49,356 nucleotides of DNA from contig JAJYPH010000007.1 of assembly GCA_021795575.1 (NCBI GenBank), positions 1 to 49,356 on the forward strand, in the 5' to 3' direction. Position 1 is the first letter of the stretch. Every line of letters begins with the position of its first letter. Of this stretch, positions 25,616 to 34,836 are shown piece by piece. The translations under genes and the position numbers were made by a program. The notes below the pieces were generated by a model. The model was not told the DNA's origin, did no database searches, and saw only the letters and a program-made list of their open reading frames with translations. Source of the DNA: Bacillota bacterium. Lineage in GTDB: Bacteria > Bacillota > Sulfobacillia > Sulfobacillales > JAIMBI01.

Positions 25616-27481
25616 GTGGTGTTTGGCACCGCAGGCCACATCGACCACGGCAAGACGACGTTGGTGCGCGCCCTGACGGGGCGCGACACCGACCGGTTGC
25701 CCGAGGAGAAGCGGCGGGGCATCTCCATCGACCTGGGCTTTGCGCCGCTCACCCTTCCGTCGGGTCGTCCCGCGGCGTTTGTGGACGTGCCGGGCCACGA
25801 GCGCTTTATTCGCAACATGGTGGCCGGGGTCCATGGCATGGACGCGGTGCTGCTGGTGGTGGCCGCGACCGAGGGCGTGATGCCGCAAACGGTTGAGCAC
25901 GTGGCCATTCTGGACTTTTTGGGCGTGACCGACGGGCTCGTGGTGCTCACAAAAGCCGACCTGGTGGACCCGGAGTGGTTGGAGCTGGTCGCCAGCGACA
26001 CGCGGGCCACCCTGGCGGACAGCTTCTTGGGGGCGGCTCCCCTGCTGACGGTGGGGACCCCCACCGGCCGAGGGGTTCCCGAGGTGCTGTCCGAGTTGGA
26101 TCGTCTCGGGTCGGCCGTCCGGCCACGGGATGCGGGCGGGGTGTTGCGCCTGCCGATTGACCGGGTGTTTTCCGTCCGGGGCTTTGGCACCGTGGTGACC
26201 GGGACCCTGACCCGTGGGTCGCTGCGGACCGAGGAGGTGGTGGAGCTGGCGCCGGGGGGGCCACGGGCTCGCGTGCGGGGCCTGGAATCCCATGGCGAGG
26301 CGCTCAATATCGCGGTGGCCGGGCAGCGGGTGGCTGTGAACCTGTCGGGGGTGGACCGCGGCGCCGTGGTGCGCGGCCAGGTCCTGACCCACCCGGGCCA
26401 GCTGGAGCCCGTGACCGTGGCGGCCCTGCAGCTGACACTCTTGGCGGACGCCCCGGCTCTGAAGCACCGGGCGCGGGTGCACACCTACGTGGGCACGGCA
26501 GAGGCGCTCGCGCGTGTGTACTTTTGGGATCGCGAGGCCCTAGCGCCCGGCACCCAGGCGTGGGCGGAGCTGCGCTGGGAGGAGCCGATGGTGCTGCAGC
26601 GCGGAGACCGGGTCCTGGCGAGGACCTACAGCCCGGTGGTGACGGTCGGCGGGGGCGTCGTGGCCGAGGTGGGCGTGCACCATCGGCGCCGCGAGCCCAA
26701 CCTGCTGGTCCGGCTGGACCAGCAGCTGGCCGGCGATCCGCTGGCACTCTTGGCGGAGCGCCTGGCGGCCCGCGAGGCGCCCCTGCCGCTGGACCAGGCG
26801 GCCCGCCAGCTGGACGCGCCCGCCGAAGATCTGCCGCGTGTGTTCGCGGGGCGGGCAGACATCACCCTGCTAGCGGAGCGGTGGGTGTGGTCGCCGGCCG
26901 CCGCCCGCCGCGTGGCCGACCGGGTGCGGGCGGTGGTGACGGCCTACCACCGGGAGCATCCGCTGCGCGCCGGGTGGCCCCGCGAGCGCCAGAAGCAGGA
27001 GTTCCCGGAGTGGGATGCCCGGCTGTTTGGCCAGTGGGTGGCCGCGCTGGATGGCCTGGAGTTGGAGGGCGACGTCTTGCGGCGGACGGGCTTTCAGGTG
27101 GAGCTGACCGAGGCGCAGGCGGCGTGGCGGGCCGAGATTGGCGACGCCGTACGACGCCGGGGACTGGAGCCGCCGGAGCTCGCGTGGGTTTTGGCCCGCG
27201 TCGCGGCGCCCGAGAACACGGTGCGCGATGTGGTGCAGTGGATGGTGGCTCAGGGGGAGCTGGTGCGTCTCGGTGACCAGCTGCTGGTGGACGGCGGGGT
27301 GTATGCGGACGCGGTCCAGGCGGTGGCGGCCGCCATCGCGCGCGAGGGGCCCTTGGGGACGGCGGTGCTGCGCGATGTCCTGGGAACCACCCGTAAGTAT
27401 GCCGTACCGCTGTTGGAGCGCATGGACGAGGCGCGCGTGACGCGTCGGGAAGGGGACGTGAGGGTGTTGGTGCAGTCGTGA
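25616..27481 (+). CDS. selB: Selenocysteine-specific elongation factor SelB
   Basis: 621 residues. G domain GTAGHIDHGKTTLVRAL at the very N-terminus, DVPGHERFIRNMV (G3) and LTKADL (G4), then EF-Tu-like barrels and about four C-terminal winged-helix units that read the SECIS RNA. SelB brings Sec-tRNA to UGA codons. The GTG at 25616 is chosen because SelB proteins begin directly before ATAGHxDHGKT; the ORF-track start is far inside murT. selA, selC and selD, and any evident selenoprotein, are absent from the window. Coupled to the next gene by a GTGA overlap. Confidence 0.95.
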   Translation: MVFGTAGHIDHGKTTLVRALTGRDTDRLPEEKRRGISIDLGFAPLTLPSGRPAAFVDVPGHERFIRNMVAGVHGMDAVLLVVAATEGVMPQTVEHVAILDFLGVTDGLVVLTKADLVDPEWLELVASDTRATLADSFLGAAPLLTVGTPTGRGVPEVLSELDRLGSAVRPRDAGGVLRLPIDRVFSVRGFGTVVTGTLTRGSLRTEEVVELAPGGPRARVRGLESHGEALNIAVAGQRVAVNLSGVDRGAVVRGQVLTHPGQLEPVTVAALQLTLLADAPALKHRARVHTYVGTAEALARVYFWDREALAPGTQAWAELRWEEPMVLQRGDRVLARTYSPVVTVGGGVVAEVGVHHRRREPNLLVRLDQQLAGDPLALLAERLAAREAPLPLDQAARQLDAPAEDLPRVFAGRADITLLAERWVWSPAAARRVADRVRAVVTAYHREHPLRAGWPRERQKQEFPEWDARLFGQWVAALDGLELEGDVLRRTGFQVELTEAQAAWRAEIGDAVRRRGLEPPELAWVLARVAAPENTVRDVVQWMVAQGELVRLGDQLLVDGGVYADAVQAVAAAIAREGPLGTAVLRDVLGTTRKYAVPLLERMDEARVTRREGDVRVLVQS

Positions 27482-28188
27482 ATCCCAGCCGGGTGGAGGT
27501 AGCGTGGGCGAAAATGCCCAAGGGGGCCTTGGGCGAGAGCGGCGACACCATTGAGCTGGTGGAGCGCCCGTTGGGCGGCCTCTCGCTGATTTTGGCTGAC
27601 GGCCAGGGATCCGGGCCGGCGGCGCGGCGGATCGCGCGCCTGGTGGCCATGAAGGCCGTCAGCCTGCTGGCGGACGGCAGCCGGGATGGCGCGGTGGCGC
27701 GCGCGGTGCAGGACATGCTTTATACGGCCCGCGAGGGCCGGGTCACGGCCACGCTCGCCATCCTGTCTGCGGACCTGCATACCCAAACCGCCGTCATTGC
27801 CCGCAACTCGCCCTGTGCCGTGGTGGTGCGGCAGGAGGGCGTGGTGTTTCGCATTGAAGGGGGGGCGGAGGTGATTGGCACCTACCGCCGGACGCGGCCC
27901 GCGATCACGGAGCTGCCGCTGGTGCCGGACCTGGTAGTGGCCACGTACTCGGACGGCATCGTGCATGCGGGCCGGCAGTGGGGCAAGTCGCTGGACTGGG
28001 AGGCGCTGGACGAAGAACTCCTGGCGTTGGACGTGGTGCATCTGGGCACCTGGGTGCAGTCGGTTTTGGACCGGGCATTGGCGCTGGATCGCGGTCGGCC
28101 GGGCGATGACATGAGCGTCATGGCCTTTGGACTGGTCGAAGATGAGCGCCCGCCGCTGCGCTGGCTGCGCGCCAGCATCCCGTCATGA
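27478..28188 (+). CDS. PP2C/SpoIIE-type serine phosphatase domain protein
   Basis: 236 residues forming a single SpoIIE-like PP2C domain without sensor or membrane parts. ILADGQGSGPAARRIA and VVATYSDGI carry the DG metal-binding motifs and RPGDDMSVMAFGL closes the site with two aspartates. Such phosphatases dephosphorylate anti-anti-sigma or similar STAS proteins. It overlaps selB and the following P-loop gene by 4 bp each, so the three are made from one message; the functional link is unknown. The small size and lack of a sensor suggest control by a partner protein. Confidence 0.88.
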   Translation: MNPSRVEVAWAKMPKGALGESGDTIELVERPLGGLSLILADGQGSGPAARRIARLVAMKAVSLLADGSRDGAVARAVQDMLYTAREGRVTATLAILSADLHTQTAVIARNSPCAVVVRQEGVVFRIEGGAEVIGTYRRTRPAITELPLVPDLVVATYSDGIVHAGRQWGKSLDWEALDEELLALDVVHLGTWVQSVLDRALALDRGRPGDDMSVMAFGLVEDERPPLRWLRASIPS

Positions 28189-28592
28189 CGGCGGCTCGCG
28201 CCGCGCCCGCCGTGCGACCCGCCGACGACGCCATCGTGGTGGTCGGGCCGTGCGCGGCCGGCAAAACCACTCTCGTGCAGCGATTGGTGCGAGCGGGTGT
28301 GCCCGCCCGGGCGCTTGCCCAGGAGCACTCGGTCGTGCCCACCTTGTTTCTCCGATATCCCGGGGCCGGTTTGATTTATCTTACCGCCGACTGGACGGTG
28401 CTGCGGCGTCGCCGGCCGACGTCGGGCGGACAGGCGCAGTATGCGGAGGAGATGCGGGTGCTGCAAGCGGCGCGGGCCGCCGCCGCGCTGGTGGTGCACA
28501 CGGACAGCCGCACGCCGGACGCGGTGGCGGCGCTGGTGCTTGCCTGGTGGCAGCACCATGGGCTGGCGGCGGCGGCAGATGCTCGGGTTTGA
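28185..28592 (+). CDS. Small P-loop NTPase of unknown role
   Basis: 135 residues with a clear Walker A (VVVGPCAAGKTTLVQRL) after a short leader, then GLIYLTADWTVLRRRRPT and LVVHTDSRTPDAVAALVL. The layout (P-loop, W..L..RR lid, T..TP..V end) resembles small nucleoside or shikimate-kinase-like proteins, but no substrate motif is recognisable. ATG overlaps the phosphatase stop. A promoter for secD follows, so this is the last gene of its operon. Confidence 0.75.
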   Translation: MTAARAAPAVRPADDAIVVVGPCAAGKTTLVQRLVRAGVPARALAQEHSVVPTLFLRYPGAGLIYLTADWTVLRRRRPTSGGQAQYAEEMRVLQAARAAAALVVHTDSRTPDAVAALVLAWWQHHGLAAAADARV

Positions 28593-28619
28593 CGCTCTCC
28601 GCATCCCTCAGGATATAAT
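28589..28619 (+). promoter_or_regulatory. Sigma-A promoter of secD-secF
   Basis: TTGACG (28589-28594) and a perfect TATAAT (28614-28619), spacing 19 bp, slightly long. Transcription should begin near 28626, which argues that the ATG at 28626 is not the secD start. Confidence 0.7.
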
Positions 28620-28646
28620 GGGACGATGATTGCGGGGGGGCTTGCC

Positions 28647-29876
28647 ATGCGGCGCGCGGGCTTTTGGTTAATTGCGCTGGTCGTGCTCATCGGAGCGGCC
28701 GGCTATTATTTTGGGGCCGTGAAGCCCGTGACCAACCAGCTGCACTTCGGGTTGGACTTTGTGGGCGGCGTGAGCGCGGAATTTCAGGCAGAGCCGACGC
28801 CGGGGGCGCCCATCAATGCCACCAGCATGCAGCGGACGCTTACGATTATGCGGCTCAGAACCAATCAGCTGGGCGTGAGCGACCCCGTGCTGCAGCAGGT
28901 GGGGCCGAACCGGATCCAGGCGCAGCTGCCCGGGGTCAAGAACCAGGAGCAGGCGCTGAAGTATCTGGGCGAAACCGCGCTGTTGCAGATCAAGACGCCG
29001 CATGGCCACCACGTGCTGCTGAGCGGCAGCGAGCTGACGGCGGCGCAGGCCGCCACCATTGCCCCGTCGTCCTCGAATCCGAGCGGCATCGTCATCAACC
29101 TGACGTTCAATGCCCGGGGGACGAAGGCATTTGCGGCGGCGAGCGCCAAGTACCTGCACCAGCCGCTGCCCATTTACTTGAACAACAAGCTGATTGAGGC
29201 GCCGACCATTCAGTCGGTGATTCCCAATGGACAGGCCCAGCTGTCGGGGGGTTTCGCCAACCTGCAGGCGGCCCAGCGCACCGCCAACCTGCTGATGTCG
29301 GGGGCGCTGCCCGTGCGCCTGAATGTGCTGGATGTGCGCACCGTGAGTGCGACCCTGGGGCAACAGTCTATCCAGGACAGCAAGATTGCGGGGGCGCTGG
29401 CGCTGGCCCTCATCGGAATCTTTCTCATCATCTGGTACCGGCTGGCGGGCCTGCTGGCCGACATTGCGCTCGGTGTCTACGTGTTCCTGTTGGTTGCGGC
29501 GATGGCGCTGTTGGGGGCCACGCTCACCCTGCCGGGCGTGGCCGGGATGATTCTGTCGGCGGGCATGGCGGTGGACGCCAACGTCATCATCTTCTCACGC
29601 GTGCGCGAGGAAATCGTCGGGGGCAAAACCCCGCGCGCGGCGGTGGAAGTGGGCATGCGGCATGCGTTTCGCGCCATCATCGACTCGCACTCCACGACCT
29701 TCTTGGCGGGGGCGATTCTGTTCTTTTTGGGATCCGGTGAGGTCAAGGGGTTTGCCATCACGCTGATGGTGGGCAATGTCATCTCGCTGTTCACGGCGGT
29801 CTTCTTGACGCGGAGCTTTATCCGGCTGGCGGCCGACGCGGGTTGGGCTAAGGTTCGCGCCGTGTTCGTGGGTTAG
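28647..29876 (+). CDS. secD: Protein translocase subunit SecD
   Basis: About 409 residues: one N-terminal membrane helix, LHFGLDFVGGVSAEFQ, a large extracytoplasmic P1 domain, then five helices with the proton-channel segment LPGVAGMILSAGMAVDANVIIFSRVREE. SecDF uses the proton gradient to pull exported proteins. ATG 28647 is preferred because the promoter places the transcript start at about 28626. secF follows after a 22-nt gap with AAGGAGGAG. No yajC is present. Confidence 0.96.
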   Translation: MRRAGFWLIALVVLIGAAGYYFGAVKPVTNQLHFGLDFVGGVSAEFQAEPTPGAPINATSMQRTLTIMRLRTNQLGVSDPVLQQVGPNRIQAQLPGVKNQEQALKYLGETALLQIKTPHGHHVLLSGSELTAAQAATIAPSSSNPSGIVINLTFNARGTKAFAAASAKYLHQPLPIYLNNKLIEAPTIQSVIPNGQAQLSGGFANLQAAQRTANLLMSGALPVRLNVLDVRTVSATLGQQSIQDSKIAGALALALIGIFLIIWYRLAGLLADIALGVYVFLLVAAMALLGATLTLPGVAGMILSAGMAVDANVIIFSRVREEIVGGKTPRAAVEVGMRHAFRAIIDSHSTTFLAGAILFFLGSGEVKGFAITLMVGNVISLFTAVFLTRSFIRLAADAGWAKVRAVFVG

Positions 29877-29898
29877 AGCGGGGGAAGGAGGAGACGCC

Positions 29899-30795
29899 AT
29901 GCCCTTTCATTTTCAGTTTGTCAAGCACTGGCGCACTTGGTTTGCCCTGTCCGCCATCCTGATGCTGGTGGCCCTGTTTGGCATCTTTGTGCGCGGTCTG
30001 AACTATGGGATTGACTTCACGGGCGGCACGCAGATGGACCTGCGCTTCAACCACGCCGTCAGCTCGACCCAGTTGCAGGGCCCTCTCGGCCAGTATCATC
30101 TCAGTGGCAACAGCACGGTCGTGTTTGTTGGCTCGGGGCACCGGGAGGTGCTCATCACCACGCCCACGATTTCTGAGCAGGCGCGCGCTGCCCTCCTGGC
30201 GGCGTTTAAGACCCACGTGGGCACGTTTTCCGCCATCGGCACCAGTCGGGTGTCGTCAATCATTGGCCAGCAGACCGAGCAGACGGCGCTTCTGGCCGTC
30301 CTGATCGCCATCGCCGGCATCATCTTGTACATCGGCATTCGGTTTGAGTTTCGCTTCGCCATGGCGGCCATTATTTCCCTCGTGCATACGGTCGTGATTG
30401 CGGTGGGGATCGTGGCGCTCATCCACATCAGCCTGACGCAGTACTTTGTTATGGCCGTGCTGACGGTGTTCGGCTATGCCATCAGTGATACAATTATCAT
30501 ATTTGACCGCATACGGGAGAATCTGCGCAAGCAGAAACGCGGCGAGGCCCTGGATGACTTGGTCAACAAGAGCCTGAACCAGGTGCTGGTGCGTTCGATC
30601 AACACGTCCAGCACCGTGATATTCGCCTTGCTGGCTATTTTGATCTTTGGTGGATCCACCATTCGCGACTTTGCGCTCACCATGCTGCTGGGGGTGCTGT
30701 TCGGGACGTACTCGTCGATTTTTATCGCGAGCCCCATCTGGCTCCTGTGGCGCAGCAAGACCGTGCCCACCCCGCGAAAGAGTCGCGCGGCCTAG
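29899..30795 (+). CDS. secF: Protein translocase subunit SecF
   Basis: 298 residues with six membrane helices. NYGIDFTGGTQMDLRF marks the start of the periplasmic-type domain and VFGYAISDTIIIFDRIRENLR is the signature of helix 5. It forms the heterodimer with SecD and is complete, with GGAAGGAGGAGACGCC before the ATG. The C-terminus is short and basic (RKSRAA). Confidence 0.96.
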   Translation: MPFHFQFVKHWRTWFALSAILMLVALFGIFVRGLNYGIDFTGGTQMDLRFNHAVSSTQLQGPLGQYHLSGNSTVVFVGSGHREVLITTPTISEQARAALLAAFKTHVGTFSAIGTSRVSSIIGQQTEQTALLAVLIAIAGIILYIGIRFEFRFAMAAIISLVHTVVIAVGIVALIHISLTQYFVMAVLTVFGYAISDTIIIFDRIRENLRKQKRGEALDDLVNKSLNQVLVRSINTSSTVIFALLAILIFGGSTIRDFALTMLLGVLFGTYSSIFIASPIWLLWRSKTVPTPRKSRAA

Positions 30796-30838
30796 GGCCG
30801 GGGACCGGCTGCCGCGCCGTGGCACAAGGGGGGATGAT

Positions 30839-31312
30839 TTGACGCCCGCGTTGATCCGGCCCGCGACCCCAGGGGACGCCATCGGGATTTGTCGCGTCCA
30901 CCGACGGGCGGTCCGCCTGCTCTGTCGCGGAGACTACACCGCTCCGCAGATTGAAGCGTGGGTGGGACCCAGGCGTCCCGAGGACTATATCGCCGCCCTC
31001 GTGGATGGGGAACGCTTGTGGGTGGCGAGTGCCGCCGGCAGGGTCGTGGGTTTTGCCGGAGTCAAAGGGCATGAGCTCACGGCCTGTTATGTGGATCCAG
31101 ACCAGGGCGGCCGGGGCATTGGCCAGCGCCTGCTGCGGGCAGTCGAGTCGGTGGCCCTGACAGAAGGGGCCGCCTGCCTCGTCGTGATGTCGTCGCTCAC
31201 CGCATTAGAGTTCTATCACCGCGCGGGCTATGGGGCGGACCAGCCCCGGACCCATCGGCTGCGTTCCGGCATGACCATTCCGTGCGTCCGCCTGGCGAAG
31301 CGACTGGTGTAA
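30839..31312 (+). CDS. GNAT-family N-acetyltransferase
   Basis: 157 residues beginning LIRPATPGDAIGICRVHRRAV, then LTACYVDPDQGGRGIGQRLLRAVE (acetyl-CoA loop) and SSLTALEFYHRAGY. A single domain of normal length; substrate unknown. The track starts this ORF inside secF. The TTG at 30839 follows AAGGGGGGA at good spacing and places the fold at the N-terminus. The alternative TTG at 30851 is also possible. Probably transcribed with secDF. Confidence 0.85.
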   Translation: MTPALIRPATPGDAIGICRVHRRAVRLLCRGDYTAPQIEAWVGPRRPEDYIAALVDGERLWVASAAGRVVGFAGVKGHELTACYVDPDQGGRGIGQRLLRAVESVALTEGAACLVVMSSLTALEFYHRAGYGADQPRTHRLRSGMTIPCVRLAKRLV

Positions 31313-31519
31313 CCCGCGGACGCCCGTCGCGTGTGAGGCCGCGCGATGGCATCGTGCCGCGTGAAGCCGCCACAGCGCCCGGAGGGCGCATGCGAAGCGT
31401 CTGTCGGGGTAAGTTGGGGAAGAGTGGGGAAGAACGTGGACGGGACGAGCGCGTGCGCCCCACTTAGGCGGGCAGCCTGAGGAGAGGGTTGGCGTGGAGG
31501 TCCGAGGGGGGACGGGGTG

Positions 31520-31933
31520 ATGCCCGCTCCTCTGTATGAAGCCGCCACCGGGGTGGTCGTGGCGCTGGCGCTGATCGTGGAGGCGCCCTGGCTGGTGGGG
31601 TTCGCCGCCCTGGCCCTGCTGGCTGGCCCAATCGGGTGGGCCGCGGCCGCGGTCGGCGGCCTGGCCGTGGCGGGGGAGGTGCTGGCGCGGCGTAGCCTGC
31701 CAGGTCGCACCGAGCGCGTGGCTCTGGCGCGGGTGCGGACGGCGCTGTGGGGGCTGGCCGCGATGAGCGTGGCCTTCGGCGCGACGGTGGGGGCGGGCGT
31801 CTGGTGGCTCGGACCGGGCCATGTCGTGAAGTCGGACCGCGCGCCCGCGCTGTATGCCGTCAAGCGACTGGCGCTGGTTCGGGTCGCGCGCGTGGTCGTC
31901 GGGGTGACGCTGGTGTACCTGATGCCCCGCTGA
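31520..31933 (+). CDS. Small membrane protein, unknown
   Basis: 137 residues with four likely membrane helices in pairs (VVVALALIVEAPWLVGFAALALLAGPIGWAAAAV; GLAAMSVAFGATVGAGVWWL), separated by a basic loop (RRSLPGRTERVALARVR) and ending in VVVGVTLVYLMPR. No family recognised. ATG just after GAGGGGGGACGGG; a GTG 3 nt earlier is equivalent. It lies 50 bp before recJ in the same direction. Confidence 0.65.
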   Translation: MPAPLYEAATGVVVALALIVEAPWLVGFAALALLAGPIGWAAAAVGGLAVAGEVLARRSLPGRTERVALARVRTALWGLAAMSVAFGATVGAGVWWLGPGHVVKSDRAPALYAVKRLALVRVARVVVGVTLVYLMPR

Positions 31934-31983
31934 ACCCGGCAGGCGCGGCCGCGCGCGTGATAGACTCAGTCCGGGGGGAGCAC

Positions 31984-34299
31984 ATGCCGATCCAGCAGGA
32001 GCGCACGCGAGCGGCCGCGGATATGGCCGCCTGGGAGGCGCTCGGGCGGGAGCTGGCGGTCCCGGGGTTGTGGGCCCGCGTTCTCTGGCAGCGCGGCATC
32101 CGGGACGTTCAAACCTTTCGCAGCATGACGGGCCAGCCGGCGGCGCTGGGGGATCCGGCGGCCTTGCCGGATCTGCCCGCGGCGGCCGATCTCCTGCGCC
32201 GCGCCATCCGGGATGGCGAGCGGATCCGGGTGCATGGCGACTACGACGCGGATGGGGTGACCGCCACGGCCATTATGGTGCGGGTGCTCCGTCGGCTGGC
32301 CCCACGCGGTGCCGTGGACTGGCACGTGCCGTCCCGGTTTGTGGAAGGCTACGGCGTGTCGCTGGAGGCCGTCTGGCGCGCGCATCAGGCGGGTGTCCGC
32401 GTCATGCTCACCGTCGACTGCGGCACGAGCGCGCCGGACGCGGCCCGGCTGGCGGACAGCCTGGGGCTGACGCTGCTCGTGACGGACCACCACCGGCTGC
32501 CGGAGGCGCTGCCGGTGGTGCCGGCGTTGGTGAATCCCGAACGCATGGCCGTGCCCCAGATCCTGTCGGGCGCGGGCGTGGCGTTGCAGCTGGCCCGCTT
32601 TCTTCTGCAGGACGAGGCACCGCCTGTGCTGTGGGGGCTGGCAGCCGTGGGCACCGTGGCGGACGTGGTGCCGCTGGTGCGCGACAGCCGGGCCGTCGCC
32701 CAGCGCGGGCTCGAGGCGCTGGCGGCCGGCGCGGTGCCGGGGGTGGCGGCGCTCTTGGCGGCGGGCCGCCGCGACGTGCGGACCGTGACGGCGCGGGACT
32801 TGGCCTTTTCGGTCGGGCCGCGGTTCAATGCCGCCGGGCGTATGGGAGATCCTGCGCCGGCGGTGGAACTGTGCCTGGCGGACGACGCGCCCGCGAGCCA
32901 ACCCCTGGCCATGCGCCTCGAGGAGCTCAATCAGGAGCGGCGCCGGGTGGAGCTGGCCGTCCGGACGGCGGCCGTGGCCGAGGTGGACCACCGGCCGCAC
33001 CTGCCAGACTTTCTGGTCGTCAGCGGCGCATGGCACGAGGGGGTCATCGGTATTGTCGCGGCGCGCCTGGCGGAACGATACCGGCGGCCGGCGGCGGTGG
33101 TCGCGCTGGCCGACGGCGCGGGCAAAGGGTCCGCCCGGTCGGGCGGCGCAGGAGACCTCGCGGGCGCGCTCGCGGACGTGGCCCCCCACTTCACCAAGTG
33201 GGGGGGTCACCGCGGGGCCGCCGGCTTCAGCCTCGCGCCCGGGGGGCTGGCGGGCCTGGAGGACGAACTGGCCGCCGTGTGGCGAGAGCGGTGGGGGCGA
33301 GGCTCGGTGCCCGCCCCGACAGTGGACGCGGAGGTGTCGGTGTCGGACCTGACACCGGAGCTGGCCCGTTTTCTCGCGCGGTTGGAACCGTTCGGCCATG
33401 GATTTGAGGCTCCGCGCTTTAGGGTGTCCGGTCTGGTCGTGGAGAGCGCCACCATGGGAACCGACGGCGAGCATATGCGCCTGAAGCTTTTCGGCGAGCG
33501 GGCGGGCTCGGTGGCGTTCGGGCGGGGAGCGTATGCCGAGGATCTGCCCGGACGCTGGCTGGTGGGGCGGGCGGGTTTGTCGCTGGGGCAGTATCGCGGG
33601 CGCGAACAGGTGCAGATTCGGTGGGACGCCATCGAGGATCCCCCTGGCCCCGCGGGGCCTCTGGACGGCCACCCGTGGGAGCGCGGTCGGCCGCCCGACC
33701 GGGAGCGCGTCCTGGTGCTGGTGGGCAGTGCGCGTGCGGCGGCGCGGCTGGCCCCATCGCTGCCGGAGCACTGGCACGTGTCAAGTTGGTGGCGACCCGA
33801 TCTGACCTTGGGGGCATTCGCCGGCTGGACGGCGTTGTGGATCCAGGACGCGCCCCCACATGCGGCGGCCCTGCGCTCAGCGGTGGGTCAACTGGTGGCG
33901 GACGGCGTCGTATACTGGGAGGAGCGCGCGCTGTCGGGATCCGGCGTGCTGGCCAAGTGGACCCGCCTGGTGCCGGACCGCCAGCGCCTCTTGGCGCTGT
34001 GGCAGGGCCGCCGGGCCTCGCGGCGCGGGCTGGTGCCCGGTGGCCGAGTGCTGCAGGACTTGGGGCTCGACGGCGGAGAGGTGCCGGGGACCCGGCGCGA
34101 TCTGGGGGACAGCGGCCGCTGGGTGGCGGCCCGCCATGAATATGACCGGGCGCAGCGGGACTGGCGCTTGGGCGGTCCGCTGGTATGGCGAGAACACATG
34201 AAAGGGGCCACAACCGTCGGTGGAACGCGGGGAGAGGCAGAGTGGGCCGCCGACAGACAGCCCCGGAGGTTGGCGGACGCGGGTGCGGGAGATTCCTGA
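31984..34299 (+). CDS. recJ: Single-stranded-DNA-specific exonuclease RecJ
   Basis: 771 residues. DHH domain motifs: HGDYDADGVTATAIM (~84-98), TVDCGTS and VTDHHRLP (~167); then the DHHA1 domain with GGHRGAAGFS near 407 and the OB-fold around FGHGFEAPRFRVSGL. The long C-terminal extension (about 200 residues) is typical of Firmicutes RecJ. It degrades 5' single strands in recombination and repair. ATG 31984 follows GGGGGGAGC; the track's 31747 start is inside the membrane protein gene. The end overlaps apt. Confidence 0.95.
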   Translation: MPIQQERTRAAADMAAWEALGRELAVPGLWARVLWQRGIRDVQTFRSMTGQPAALGDPAALPDLPAAADLLRRAIRDGERIRVHGDYDADGVTATAIMVRVLRRLAPRGAVDWHVPSRFVEGYGVSLEAVWRAHQAGVRVMLTVDCGTSAPDAARLADSLGLTLLVTDHHRLPEALPVVPALVNPERMAVPQILSGAGVALQLARFLLQDEAPPVLWGLAAVGTVADVVPLVRDSRAVAQRGLEALAAGAVPGVAALLAAGRRDVRTVTARDLAFSVGPRFNAAGRMGDPAPAVELCLADDAPASQPLAMRLEELNQERRRVELAVRTAAVAEVDHRPHLPDFLVVSGAWHEGVIGIVAARLAERYRRPAAVVALADGAGKGSARSGGAGDLAGALADVAPHFTKWGGHRGAAGFSLAPGGLAGLEDELAAVWRERWGRGSVPAPTVDAEVSVSDLTPELARFLARLEPFGHGFEAPRFRVSGLVVESATMGTDGEHMRLKLFGERAGSVAFGRGAYAEDLPGRWLVGRAGLSLGQYRGREQVQIRWDAIEDPPGPAGPLDGHPWERGRPPDRERVLVLVGSARAAARLAPSLPEHWHVSSWWRPDLTLGAFAGWTALWIQDAPPHAAALRSAVGQLVADGVVYWEERALSGSGVLAKWTRLVPDRQRLLALWQGRRASRRGLVPGGRVLQDLGLDGGEVPGTRRDLGDSGRWVAARHEYDRAQRDWRLGGPLVWREHMKGATTVGGTRGEAEWAADRQPRRLADAGAGDS

Positions 34300-34777
34300 C
34301 TTCCCGGCACCGGGGGTCCTGTTTCGAGACATTCTGCCGGTGCTGGCCGATCCGATCGCCTATCGGGAGCTGCTGGATGAACTGGTGACAGCCGCGGCCC
34401 CCTTTGGGGCGACGCTCATCGTGGCCCCAGAGGCGCGCGGCTTCCTGCTGGCCGCCCCGCTGGCCCAGCGCCTGGGGGCCGGCCTCATTCCCGCCCGCAA
34501 GGCGGGCAAGCTGCCGCCGCCGGTCTACGCCGAAGACTATGCCCTGGAGTACGGGAGCGCGCGTTTGGAAGTGGAGCCGGACGCTGGCGCGGTGGGCCGC
34601 CGCGTGCTGGTCGTGGATGATGTGCTGGCCACGGGAGGCACCGTGGCCGCCGCGGCCCGCCTGGTGGGGCGTCTGGGTGCCCAGGTGGCGGGATACCTGT
34701 TTGTCCTGGAGCTCAGGGCGCTTTCCGGCCGGTCGCAGCTGGGCGGCCAGCCGACGGCGGCGCTCTGGACGGTGTAG
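34220..34777 (+). CDS. apt: Adenine phosphoribosyltransferase
   Basis: VREIPDFPAPGVLFRDILPVLADP at the N-terminus, IVAPEARGFLLAAPLA and the PRPP loop VLVVDDVLATGGT (~129-141) define Apt. It salvages adenine to AMP. The start is uncertain. GTG 34220 gives 185 residues and an 80-nt overlap with recJ. GTG 34283 (VREIPDF) gives 164 residues with GGAGGT 12 nt upstream but a slightly short N-terminus. The YAEDYALEYGS segment is as in the family. Placement before rel is standard in Firmicutes. Confidence 0.93.
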   Translation: MERGERQSGPPTDSPGGWRTRVREIPDFPAPGVLFRDILPVLADPIAYRELLDELVTAAAPFGATLIVAPEARGFLLAAPLAQRLGAGLIPARKAGKLPPPVYAEDYALEYGSARLEVEPDAGAVGRRVLVVDDVLATGGTVAAAARLVGRLGAQVAGYLFVLELRALSGRSQLGGQPTAALWTV

Positions 34778-34836
34778 CGCCGCCAGCCGGCGCGTGGCGG
34801 GTAGAGAACCTTCGAGCATCCGAGAGGAGGAAGCCG

